A stretch of DNA of 64,000 nucleotides from JACPDH01 sp041671505 (lineage in GTDB: Bacteria > Acidobacteriota > Thermoanaerobaculia > Gp7-AA8), in contig JBAZBK010000004.1 in NCBI GenBank assembly GCA_041671505.1, forward strand, positions 1 to 64,000, in the 5' to 3' direction. The translations under genes were made by a program, and so were the position numbers. Position 1 is the stretch's first letter, and each line of letters begins with the position of its first letter. Below are positions 17,045 through 25,254 of the stretch, one piece after another. The notes under the pieces were generated by a model that saw only the letters and a program-made list of their open reading frames with translations, was not told where the DNA came from and did no database searches.

Positions 17045-19999
17045 TCAGAAGCGCACGCCAACCGAGAAGCGGTAGGTGCGCGGCAGCTGATAGTTGGCCG
17101 ACCCCGAGGTAGCGGTTCCGAACGTCGCCGGCTTGGCCCAGTTGGTTCCCTCGACCGGAGCCTCGGTGAACGGGTTGAACCTCAGGCAACGAATCGCGGC
17201 TCCCGCCGCGTCTCTGCAGTTCCTCGCGGTGCTCGTCGCCGTGGTGATCGTCGAGCTGCCACTGACCTGCGCCTGCTCGTTGAACGCGTTGAGCAGATCG
17301 GCCTCGATGAACATGTCGATCTTCGAAATCGGCAGCGTGTAGTTGACCGCCAGATCGGTGCGGGTCACGTCGTCCCAGCGGAACTCGCCTCTGTCGCCAA
17401 AGAAGTAGGTGACCGTGGTCGGCGGGCTCGCGTACTTGTCGCCGATGTCTGCTCCGGCAGCCGGATCGGCCTGCGCGTAAATGCTTCCGGAGGTCGAGTA
17501 CGGCGTACCGGTATCGAAGTACTCGAGCAGGCTCACATTGATGCTGCCGAACGCTCCCAGCGACCAGTCAGTCGCAAGCCAGAGCCGGAGCTTGTGCGTG
17601 GAGTCGGCCCCGAGGAATCCCTCGGGACGGTTCTGAGCGAAGCCCTGGTACTCCGGATATTGAAGTATCCAGCCACCTTCCGACTGCGGGCCGGCGGCGG
17701 TGCCTTCGCCCTCGGCGTTGCCCGTCAGCTCGGACCAGGTGTAGTTGCCGCCAAGGGAGAAGTGCTGGCCAAACCTATACTGACCCTGCATGGTCACGCC
17801 CTGGTACTCCCGATAGAGTAGGTCCGTGTTACGGACCAGCGTCAGGTCGGCAGTCAAGCCCGTGATTGGCTCGGTCACCTGCCCCGTGGAAAGATCGGTG
17901 AAGGACCCGTAGTAGTCGTTCCATGAACGGCTCACATAGTCAGCACGAATGAACCCGTTCTGTCCGACCTGGGTCGCAAATCCGATGGTGTATTCGTCCA
18001 TGTTCGGAGCTTTGAGCGAGCCGTCCAGCTTGGTGCTGAACCCACCGATGCCGAGGTAGCCGGGAGGGTTGAGCTCGAAATCGGTGCCGCCGTTGCCCAT
18101 GAACCAGTCGATCACGCCTCTGACTACCTGTGCTGCGTTACCTACGATGGGGTCGCCATCGTAGTAGTAGTAGACACTCCACGGCTGACCAGCCGGAGAA
18201 CCCGCACCCTGAACGGTCTCCGCGAGCCGACCGACGTACTTGCCATAGCTGGCATTGATCTTGAGGCGGCCATCACCCTTGATGTCATAGGTGGCCGCGA
18301 CGCGCGGGCTGAAGGCAGTGTCGTCGGCCGTCTTCTGGTCGAAGCTGTCGACGGCGTTGGTCTTGTCGTAGCGAACGCCGAGATTGAATGCCCACTTGTC
18401 GTTCAGGTCCCACTTGTCGTTGAAGAACAGCGACTCGGTCTCGAGGTCGGAGCCGAGCGAGGGGAAGACGACCGGGTAGTACTCGACGGTGTCACCCTCG
18501 GAGAAGGTGTACGTCACCGAGTTGTCCGGAGCGCGCACGGCCTGCGTGCCGTAGATCCAGATCGTCAGGTTCGTCGGAGACTGGAAGTTGTTCGAAACGA
18601 GATACTCGTTGAACTTCTCGTAACCGCCGACGAGGTTGTGCGTGCCGGCACCCGACGTGCTGAGGAAGTAGGTTCCCTTCACGGTCAGCAACTCGTTGTC
18701 GCGCGTCTCCTGGTCGCAGACACCGCAGAAGTACGGCGCGTTCGCGACGCCAGAACCGCCGGCTCTCTGAACGAGGGGCGTTCCGAGGTACACGTCGGTC
18801 TCTGTGCCACCGAACCCCACGAAGGTGAAGGCACGCTCGGACCAGTGCGCCTCAGCCAGGAAGTTCGACGTCCAGATGCCCGAGTAGTGCGCCGCCTTGA
18901 AATCTTCCAGCTGTTCGATTTCGGCATCGATGCCCTCAGGCTCGTATGCGCCGAGCTGAACGTCGTTGGTAGACGAGAGGGGGTTGTCGAGATAGTTCAC
19001 GACGAGGGAGTGCTTGGGGGTGATCTGCCCCGTCAGCTTGGCTTCCCACCGGTCGTTGGTCGTAACGGAGAAGATCTGCTCGGTGCTCTTCGTGTACGTC
19101 GGAAACCTGGCGAGGTTCGTCGTTTCAGCCGAGCGTCCAGCCAGGAAGAACCAGAGGCGATCTTTCACGATGCGTCCGCCGAGGGTCGCCTCGTAGGTCT
19201 CGTTGGTCGTGCTGTCGGCCTTCGGCTCTCCCGCCTCGCTCGACTCCGTCCACGACGGATTGTCGAAGTTGTCGCGGAACGATCCGGAGAACGCGTTGCC
19301 GCCCGACTTCGTGATCGAGCTGACGACGCCGCCGGTGAACCGGCCGTACTCCGCCGAGATCGATCCGGTCATGACCGTCGTCTCTTCGATTGCGTCCTCG
19401 ATGAAGAGCGGCCGCGCCTGGCCGCGCAGGTTCTCCTGCACGTTGGCGCCGTTGACGAGGATCAGGTTGTCGTTCGCAAAGCCGCCCGACATGACCAGGG
19501 CGTTGGAAGGACCGTTCGAATTAGTTCCGGGCGAAAGCAGCGCAATCGCCGTGACGTTTCGCTGGATCGGCAACTCGTTGATCGTGTCTTGTTCATAGTT
19601 CGACTGCACCTCTCTCGTCTCCATCACGGACGGAGCGGTCGCGGTGACCGTAATCGTCTCCGCGATGGTCGAAAGCTGAAGCACCGCATTCGCGCGTGTG
19701 TTCGCGGCCAGAGTGACCTTGGCAGTCTTGGTGACATCCGACATGCCTTGCATCTCGAACCGGATCGAATAGTCACCTGGAGGCAGAGCCACGAGGCTGT
19801 AGTCACCGTTCACGTTCGTGACGGCGACGCGCGAGCCCTGCAGATTGGGCGACGTGATGGTGACCGTCACGCCCGGGAGCGGCGCTCCCTCGTGCATCAC
19901 GGTTCCGTTGAGCGCGCCAGTCGTGCCCTGCCCGACCGCCGGAGCGGCGACGAGCGCGAGCACGAAAGCGAACACTGCCAACCTTGATATCAACCTCAT
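17045..19999 (-). CDS. Oar-like TonB-dependent receptor 3
   Basis: The 984-residue receptor has a signal peptide (MRLISRLAVFAFVLALVAAP). A carboxypeptidase-regulatory domain has GTVMHEGAPLPGVTVTI, the plug has AEYGRFTGGVVSSITKSGG, and the barrel ends in YRFSVGVRF. The loop motif FCGVCDQETR and the C-terminal Cys pair (NCRDAAG, IRCLRFNPFT) match receptor 2, the closest relative in the window. The ATG follows AGGAGGGACGT. No sulfatase-fold gene lies downstream, so it is either a stand-alone receptor or lost its partner. The ligand is unknown. Confidence 0.9.
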   Translation of the reverse strand: MRLISRLAVFAFVLALVAAPAVGQGTTGALNGTVMHEGAPLPGVTVTITSPNLQGSRVAVTNVNGDYSLVALPPGDYSIRFEMQGMSDVTKTAKVTLAANTRANAVLQLSTIAETITVTATAPSVMETREVQSNYEQDTINELPIQRNVTAIALLSPGTNSNGPSNALVMSGGFANDNLILVNGANVQENLRGQARPLFIEDAIEETTVMTGSISAEYGRFTGGVVSSITKSGGNAFSGSFRDNFDNPSWTESSEAGEPKADSTTNETYEATLGGRIVKDRLWFFLAGRSAETTNLARFPTYTKSTEQIFSVTTNDRWEAKLTGQITPKHSLVVNYLDNPLSSTNDVQLGAYEPEGIDAEIEQLEDFKAAHYSGIWTSNFLAEAHWSERAFTFVGFGGTETDVYLGTPLVQRAGGSGVANAPYFCGVCDQETRDNELLTVKGTYFLSTSGAGTHNLVGGYEKFNEYLVSNNFQSPTNLTIWIYGTQAVRAPDNSVTYTFSEGDTVEYYPVVFPSLGSDLETESLFFNDKWDLNDKWAFNLGVRYDKTNAVDSFDQKTADDTAFSPRVAATYDIKGDGRLKINASYGKYVGRLAETVQGAGSPAGQPWSVYYYYDGDPIVGNAAQVVRGVIDWFMGNGGTDFELNPPGYLGIGGFSTKLDGSLKAPNMDEYTIGFATQVGQNGFIRADYVSRSWNDYYGSFTDLSTGQVTEPITGLTADLTLVRNTDLLYREYQGVTMQGQYRFGQHFSLGGNYTWSELTGNAEGEGTAAGPQSEGGWILQYPEYQGFAQNRPEGFLGADSTHKLRLWLATDWSLGAFGSINVSLLEYFDTGTPYSTSGSIYAQADPAAGADIGDKYASPPTTVTYFFGDRGEFRWDDVTRTDLAVNYTLPISKIDMFIEADLLNAFNEQAQVSGSSTITTATSTARNCRDAAGAAIRCLRFNPFTEAPVEGTNWAKPATFGTATSGSANYQLPRTYRFSVGVRF

Positions 20000-20140
20000 A
20001 CGTCCCTCCTATCGAAATCGCCTGACGTCAGGAACATCCCGACATCCGGAGCCAATGCAGATTTCATTCACGAACGACGCCCTCATGCAATGTGCTGGGC
20101 ATATGTGGGTTGCGTCAATAGCAGGCGAATGGCACCGTAC
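20000..20140 (-). promoter_or_regulatory. Leader of receptor 3 with conserved block
   Basis: GGTGCCATT (20136-20128, minus strand) lies about 129 bases before the ATG, as in receptor 2. A degenerate counterpart of the receptor 2 leader hairpin (GTCGGGATGTTCCTGAC) and the AGGAGGGAC ribosome-binding site follow. Confidence 0.38.
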
Positions 20141-20756
20141 TTAAGATCCGAACCGCCGAATGGCGACGCCACATTTGTGTATCGAATTGCACATTCGTTC
20201 TCGATCTCCGCGTGATTCCCGGACTCCGACTGTGCGCACCAGCAACTGCCGGGCCACACGTTCGCCCAGTCGCCGTCGCCTCGACCAGGGAGCTCGTGCC
20301 CACGAATGCTCGCGAGCGGGGCGAGCCGCCGCGAAGAACCCTGACCGATAGTTATGCGGAGATTTGATCCGACGCACGGAGGCGTAGCGGTGCCGGCAAA
20401 CACAAGTAGTTTGTGATGCCCGGGCCGCTCATATGTGCGCGGCTGCCAGAAGTCGCGCGCTCGTCCAACGCGAAATCACATCGGCGTGTGTTGAGTCGCT
20501 GAATATTCGCACGCCATGATCGATCGCCCTTGAAACACGCCCCGAGGCAGTTCGTGTGCCCCTCGCGGACGCCAAGGCCCCCGGGCATCTGCTCCGAGGC
20601 CTTGGCTCGTCAGCGCTTCGGGGACGGGTTCGATCAGAAACCGGTGTCAAGTCGACACAACCTTCGCTGGCCGCCAGCCGATACCGGTACATACATGTGT
20701 CCGAACTTCTCGCACGATCGTCAGAACGTACATTGCAGCAGTCTGTCGACGCGAGA
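20141..20756. other. Spacer upstream of receptor 3 with no recognisable gene
   Basis: Only short overlapping frames without domain or ribosome-binding signals are present. A small inverted repeat, GCCAAGGCC at 20571-20579 with GGCCTTGGC at 20598-20606, is the only structure I see. It could end leftover transcription or be chance. Confidence 0.4.
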
Positions 20757-20789
20757 CGGGACGGCGGCCGGCAGGCGGCCGCCGTCCCG
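20757..20789 (-). terminator. Strong GC hairpin after receptor 4
   Basis: A perfect 14-base stem (CGGGACGGCGGCCG with CGGCCGCCGTCCCG) with a five-base loop lies 18 bases after the receptor 4 stop. It lacks a T-run, so its role as an intrinsic terminator is inferred from position and stability. Confidence 0.65.
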
Positions 20790-20807
20790 CTTTGAATCTG
20801 TCGAGTA

Positions 20808-23717
20808 TCAGAACGTGAATTTCGCCCCGAGCTGAACCGTCCTTGGATTCTGATAGAGAGTCGGCGTTCCCCAGTACGGACTGTGGGGGAGCGTCGGGTC
20901 GTACATCGGATTTCCGGATTCATCCAGATTCGACGGATCTTCCCAGAGCGCGAGGATGTCGGGATCCATACCCTCGTAGATGTAGTCGGTGTCGACCTCG
21001 AGAACCTCGTGATTGTTGGTGGCATTGAAGACGTCGAGGATGAGCGAGATGGACCGGCCGTCACCCCTCAGGAATGGCAGCACGTAGTCCACGTGCAGAT
21101 CGAGATTCCAATAGTCCGGCGTGCGGCCTGCCGAACCTCTCGATTGCAGGAAGATGGTGCCGTCTCCATAGCCGTTGTAGATTTCGGGGCCTCGCTTGTC
21201 GTACGGAATGCCGGCTGAATAAAGGAATCCCTCTGCGACAGTGAGCCCCATCGGGAACGTATACGAGCTGTACACCTTGAACTGATATGGCTTGTCGGAC
21301 CGCAGCGGGCCGTAGGCGTTGACGAGCATCGACGGAATGTCGTAATACGCGGTGATGTTCGGATCGAGCTGCTCATAGCCGCTGAGGTACAGACCTTCGT
21401 AATTGCCTTCCGCCTTTGCATATACATACGAGGCATTCAGCTGCCATCTGTCTACCTGTGCCCTGGAGAGGGTGACCTCGATCGCCTCGTACTTGCGCTT
21501 CGGCTTTTCGAACGGCGCCCCAAAGGTCCCTTCGCCGGGATTGCCGATGATGTAGCCGGTCAGTTCGAGTGGATCGTCCGGATTGCCGAACACACCGAAG
21601 TCCTCGATGACTCGCTTCAGCTGCTTGTTCACATAGCGAATGCCGGTGCTCCAGGCCGAGCCGAACTGGTACTCACCACCGATGACGTACTCGTCCTGAT
21701 ACTGCGCCTTCAGGTCGGCGTCGATCGGCGTGTAGCTGTCGAGGACCGACTGGCGGTAGCGCGTCCACTGGCCGGAGGCGAGCGGATCACCATCTCGGTT
21801 GACCCAGCTGTTGCCCGTAATTGGACCTGTCGAGTAGTAGCGCTCGAAATCGTAGATCTCTCCGTTGATCGCGCGAAGGTTCAGGTCGAGCGGAATTGCT
21901 TCGAAGAAGCGCCCGGCAAAGGCGTAGACCTTCGATCGGCCGTCCTTCATCGGGTCCCACACGATGCCAAGTCGGGGCGCCCAGTTGTCGTCGAGCTTCA
22001 ACTTGCTGACATTCGTCTCTTCGACGCCCACGCGCACGCCATTCGCGGATGTCAGCTCCTGAATCTCATACCGGATACCGAGATTGAACTGCAGATTGGG
22101 CGTTACCTTCCACTGGTCCTGCAGGAAGGCCGACTGGTTATCGGTCTTTCCCGCACCGTCGAGCGTGTAGGTCTGAGAGCGAAGCTGCCAGCACTGCGTC
22201 GACTCATTGATGGGCGTGCCGAGCTCGCAATTGCCGAGCGGCGCCGTCTGACCGTAGTAGCGATACCAGCGCTCGGTCAATGCCGAGTCGAACTTGTTCT
22301 GTTCCGCATCGAGGCCATAGCGGACCTCATGCGCGCCGAGGTAGTGGGAGAACTTCAGCGCCCCACTCGTGCGTTCCGCATTCTGGTCCCCGTAACGCTG
22401 ATATCCGCCATACCAGTACAGGCCCGCAGTCTCGTCGACCTGCCGCGGAACGCTCGCCGCGATGTCGCCGAACGGCCGGGTGGTCTGATCCTGGTTCGCC
22501 TGCCCCACGTTTGCCTCGATCAGGAACGACGGGGTGATGATTCCCGTGTACCGGAAGTTGTAGTTCGTTGACCCTTCGTCGAGAGATTGCTGTACGCCCT
22601 CGTCAACCTCCGGTTTGGTCGTATGCCCCTCTCTTGTCTGCGGGTCTCCAAACGCCGTTGCAACCAGGCTGTGATTCGTCCCAAGAGTGGAGGTTAGCTT
22701 TGCAGCATAGAAGTCGGTGTCGCGGTCAAAGCTTCTTGCCCTCGCCTCGACAGGATTGTCTCCTCCCGTCACCTCACCGTAGTAAGTCGACCGACGCGTG
22801 GGATCGTAGGCTACGAAGAACCAGAGCTTGTCCTTCGCGATCGGGCCGCCGAGAGAGAACCCCAGGTCGTTGTTGTCGACCTCGTTCGAGAACCTCGTGA
22901 TCGGCTTCTCCTTCACCCTGACATCGGTGTCCGTCCAACTCGAGTCCTGGTAGTAAGCGAAGACGTCTCCGTTGATGTCGTTTCCGCCCGATTTCGTGAT
23001 GACATTGAAGACGCCGCCAGTCGACCGCCCGTACTCGGCCGGGTATCCGCCCGTCATGATCTGCACTTCCTGCACGAAGTTCATCGTGAGATTCGTGCCG
23101 GACGTGCCGTACTGGATATCGGTCGTCGAAAGCCCGTCGATGATGTAGTTGTTCTCCGGCGCCGACGACGCACCGACCGTCGGGCTGTTCTCCAATGCGT
23201 TGGAACGGCTGTCGGCCATGTCCATCGACACTCCGGGAGCCATCGCCGTCAACTGCTGGAAGCTCCTGGCCGTCGGCAACGAATCAAACTGCTTCGACGT
23301 CAGATTGACGCCCGTCGTAGTCTGCGTCACATCGACCAGCGGAGCCTCTGCCGTGACGATGATCGCCTCCGCCATCGACGCCTTCAGCGTGATGTTGACC
23401 GTTCCCTCCTGCCCCAGAGAGACGCGGAACCCGGACTTCGTCACCGACTGGAAGCCCGAGAGCGATGCTGCGAGCTTGTAGCCTGCGCCTGGGGGAATAT
23501 TGATGAACCGGAACTTCCCGCTGGAGTCCGTAGTCGTGGCGCGCGCCCCTTGCATCGAGGGGCCCGAAAGCTCCACGGTGACGCCCGGGATGACCGCACC
23601 GGTGTCGTCGGTCACCGTGCCTGAGACGCTGCCGCTCGTCGCCGTTTGTGCGAGCAGGCTCGCGCCAGCGAGACAGAAGAACACTGCCAGAAGAGCCATG
23701 AATTGAATTCGCCTCAT
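20808..23717 (-). CDS. TonB-dependent receptor 4 (carboxypeptidase-regulatory type)
   Basis: The 969-residue outer-membrane receptor has a signal peptide ending ASLLAQ. A carboxypeptidase-regulatory domain (about 28-105) has GTVTDDTGAVIPGVTVEL, the plug has PAEYGRSTGGVFNVITKSGG, and the barrel ends in TVQLGAKFTF. It is clearly more distant from receptors 1-3, lacks their CGxC loop motif and shows a different plug ending. Two ATG codons are adjacent (23720 and 23717); the second is chosen because GGAGGG directly abuts the first. No lipoprotein gene follows. The ligand is unknown. Confidence 0.9.
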   Translation of the reverse strand: MRRIQFMALLAVFFCLAGASLLAQTATSGSVSGTVTDDTGAVIPGVTVELSGPSMQGARATTTDSSGKFRFINIPPGAGYKLAASLSGFQSVTKSGFRVSLGQEGTVNITLKASMAEAIIVTAEAPLVDVTQTTTGVNLTSKQFDSLPTARSFQQLTAMAPGVSMDMADSRSNALENSPTVGASSAPENNYIIDGLSTTDIQYGTSGTNLTMNFVQEVQIMTGGYPAEYGRSTGGVFNVITKSGGNDINGDVFAYYQDSSWTDTDVRVKEKPITRFSNEVDNNDLGFSLGGPIAKDKLWFFVAYDPTRRSTYYGEVTGGDNPVEARARSFDRDTDFYAAKLTSTLGTNHSLVATAFGDPQTREGHTTKPEVDEGVQQSLDEGSTNYNFRYTGIITPSFLIEANVGQANQDQTTRPFGDIAASVPRQVDETAGLYWYGGYQRYGDQNAERTSGALKFSHYLGAHEVRYGLDAEQNKFDSALTERWYRYYGQTAPLGNCELGTPINESTQCWQLRSQTYTLDGAGKTDNQSAFLQDQWKVTPNLQFNLGIRYEIQELTSANGVRVGVEETNVSKLKLDDNWAPRLGIVWDPMKDGRSKVYAFAGRFFEAIPLDLNLRAINGEIYDFERYYSTGPITGNSWVNRDGDPLASGQWTRYRQSVLDSYTPIDADLKAQYQDEYVIGGEYQFGSAWSTGIRYVNKQLKRVIEDFGVFGNPDDPLELTGYIIGNPGEGTFGAPFEKPKRKYEAIEVTLSRAQVDRWQLNASYVYAKAEGNYEGLYLSGYEQLDPNITAYYDIPSMLVNAYGPLRSDKPYQFKVYSSYTFPMGLTVAEGFLYSAGIPYDKRGPEIYNGYGDGTIFLQSRGSAGRTPDYWNLDLHVDYVLPFLRGDGRSISLILDVFNATNNHEVLEVDTDYIYEGMDPDILALWEDPSNLDESGNPMYDPTLPHSPYWGTPTLYQNPRTVQLGAKFTF

Positions 23718-23720
23718 CAT

Positions 23721-24242
23721 CCCTCCTTACGGTTTTCACCTCTACGGATTACGTTCAGCGCTGTCCCGGTCCGTGATGGAGCCCCTCACGGCACCGACAA
23801 AGCCGACACTCAACCGATACGTCTGATTCGCCGTGTTCTTCAACGTTGCATGGATCGTTCACAATCGAGCTTTGTTCGCATCATGCTGCCTTGCGAGGCC
23901 TTACAACATTCGCACCCGAAAGGCACCGCGTTTCGCGTTCATCTCATTGAACGAATCAATTCGCTTTCACGTATTTCGAAGCCGAACCCGATTCTCAAGA
24001 CCTGACCCTGCACGCTACGAACACGCTGTATCCGTGACGCACATCAATCGACAATGCGCCGCCCCAGACTCCCTTCAACGAAGCTTTGATTGTGCGAGCT
24101 GAAGCTGATCACAGGCGTTGCCCTTGAGTCTGGGGCATCGCTCACAGTGCGTCTGTGACCTCAGACCATCGGACCACGGCATCGGCACCGATTTTTGGGC
24201 GCACGTTCCGTGCGAACGTCACATGAAGGTGTTCACGACAGG
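23721..24242. other. Promoter region of receptor 4 and spacer
   Basis: It contains the GGAGGG ribosome-binding site of receptor 4 and a GGTGCCTTT block (23927-23919, minus strand) resembling those before the other receptors but about 200 bases away. An inverted repeat pairs GCCCCAGACTC (24061-24071) with GAGTCTGGGGC (24126-24136) over a 54-base loop. The repeat could terminate the epimerase transcript or be part of a small RNA. No gene was seen. Confidence 0.4.
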
Positions 24243-25142
24243 TCAAACGCGGTGGAGCAGTCGCTCCAATGCGCCCGGGAGAGATTGATGCACGAACGAG
24301 TAGCCTTCCTCGAGAGCGCGGACTGGAAGTACTCGCTGCCCTGTGATCAACAGAGGCTCCGCCATCTCACCGAACATCGCCCGCAGTGCGAATGCGGGCG
24401 CCGGAATGAGAGTCGGCCTCTGCAGCGCCGCGCCGAGAGCGCGCGTGAACTGCGCGTTCGTCACCGGCTCGGGTGCGGTCGCGTTGTAGGCACTGTGCGC
24501 CGCAGGGTTCGCGATCGCCCACTCGAACATCGCGACGAGATCGTCGATGTGAATCCACGACATCCATTGCGCCCCGCCTCCGAGTCTCCCGCCGATTCCG
24601 AGACGGAACGGCAGGAGCATCTTCGCGAGCGCGCCTCCCTGCGTCGAGAGGACGATGCCGATCCTGAGGACGACGACTCGGGCCACTCCCTCCGCGCGCG
24701 TCGCTTCCGCTTCCCACTCGACGGCAAGACGCGAGAGGAATGAACCGTCGGGGGGCGCCGACTCGCCGAGTTCCTCGTCGCCTCGGACGCCGTAGTAGCC
24801 GACCGCCGAGGCGCTGACGAAGGCGCGCGCGGTGTCGGGCGATGCCTTCAGCGCGTCGACCAGCGCCCGCGTCGCCGAAACGCGACTTTCGCGAAGGTCG
24901 CGTTTGCGCGCTTCGGTCCATCGCTTTTCGGCGATTCCCGATCCGGCGAGATTGATCACCGCCGCGGAAGTCCCGATTTCGCGTTTCCACTCCTCGCTCG
25001 CGCCGCCCCACGCGACACCGCGCCCTTCACGCACTGTGGACGGATCGCGACTGAGCACGACGACGTCATCACCGCGCTTCGTGAGCGATCGAGTGAGCGC
25101 CTGCCCGACGAGGCCGCTGCCGCCTGCGATGACGATCTTCAT
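24243..25142 (-). CDS. TIGR01777-family NAD-dependent epimerase (YfcH/SulA-like)
   Basis: The 299-residue cytoplasmic protein begins MKIVIAGGSGLVGQALTRSL, a Rossmann fold with the GxxGxxG dinucleotide motif at the very N-terminus. VINLAGSGIAEKRW and SASAVGYYG carry the short-chain dehydrogenase Ser and Tyr region, and RIGIVLSTQGGALAKMLLPF is the family signature of TIGR01777. A C-terminal DUF1731-like segment includes ALEEGYSFVHQSL. The upstream in-frame start at 25166 would push the nucleotide-binding motif inward, so 25142 is used. Members are widespread and their substrate is not established. Orientation matches the flanking receptor and sulfatase-fold genes, but nothing links it to them. 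Confidence 0.88.
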   Translation of the reverse strand: MKIVIAGGSGLVGQALTRSLTKRGDDVVVLSRDPSTVREGRGVAWGGASEEWKREIGTSAAVINLAGSGIAEKRWTEARKRDLRESRVSATRALVDALKASPDTARAFVSASAVGYYGVRGDEELGESAPPDGSFLSRLAVEWEAEATRAEGVARVVVLRIGIVLSTQGGALAKMLLPFRLGIGGRLGGGAQWMSWIHIDDLVAMFEWAIANPAAHSAYNATAPEPVTNAQFTRALGAALQRPTLIPAPAFALRAMFGEMAEPLLITGQRVLPVRALEEGYSFVHQSLPGALERLLHRV

Positions 25143-25208
25143 GTGGGGCCTCCGCGGGACGATCATCTAACTTTCTCGGTGACGGGGCCAGTCGACGGAA
25201 ACCGTTCA

Positions 25209-25235
25209 GGCACGTCGGCCAGAGGCCGACGTGCC
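25209..25235 (-). terminator. Hairpin after the fifth sulfatase-fold gene
   Basis: A perfect 12-base stem (GGCACGTCGGCC with GGCCGACGTGCC) and a three-base loop lie 19 bases after the stop of the 25255-27363 gene. It has no long T-run. Confidence 0.6.
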
Positions 25236-25254
25236 CGCCGGCGCTACGAAGGGC

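Noticed and set aside
23721..24242. Cobalamin or other riboswitch in the long leader of receptor 4
   Set aside because: I could not find the conserved B12-box or other class-defining core sequences.
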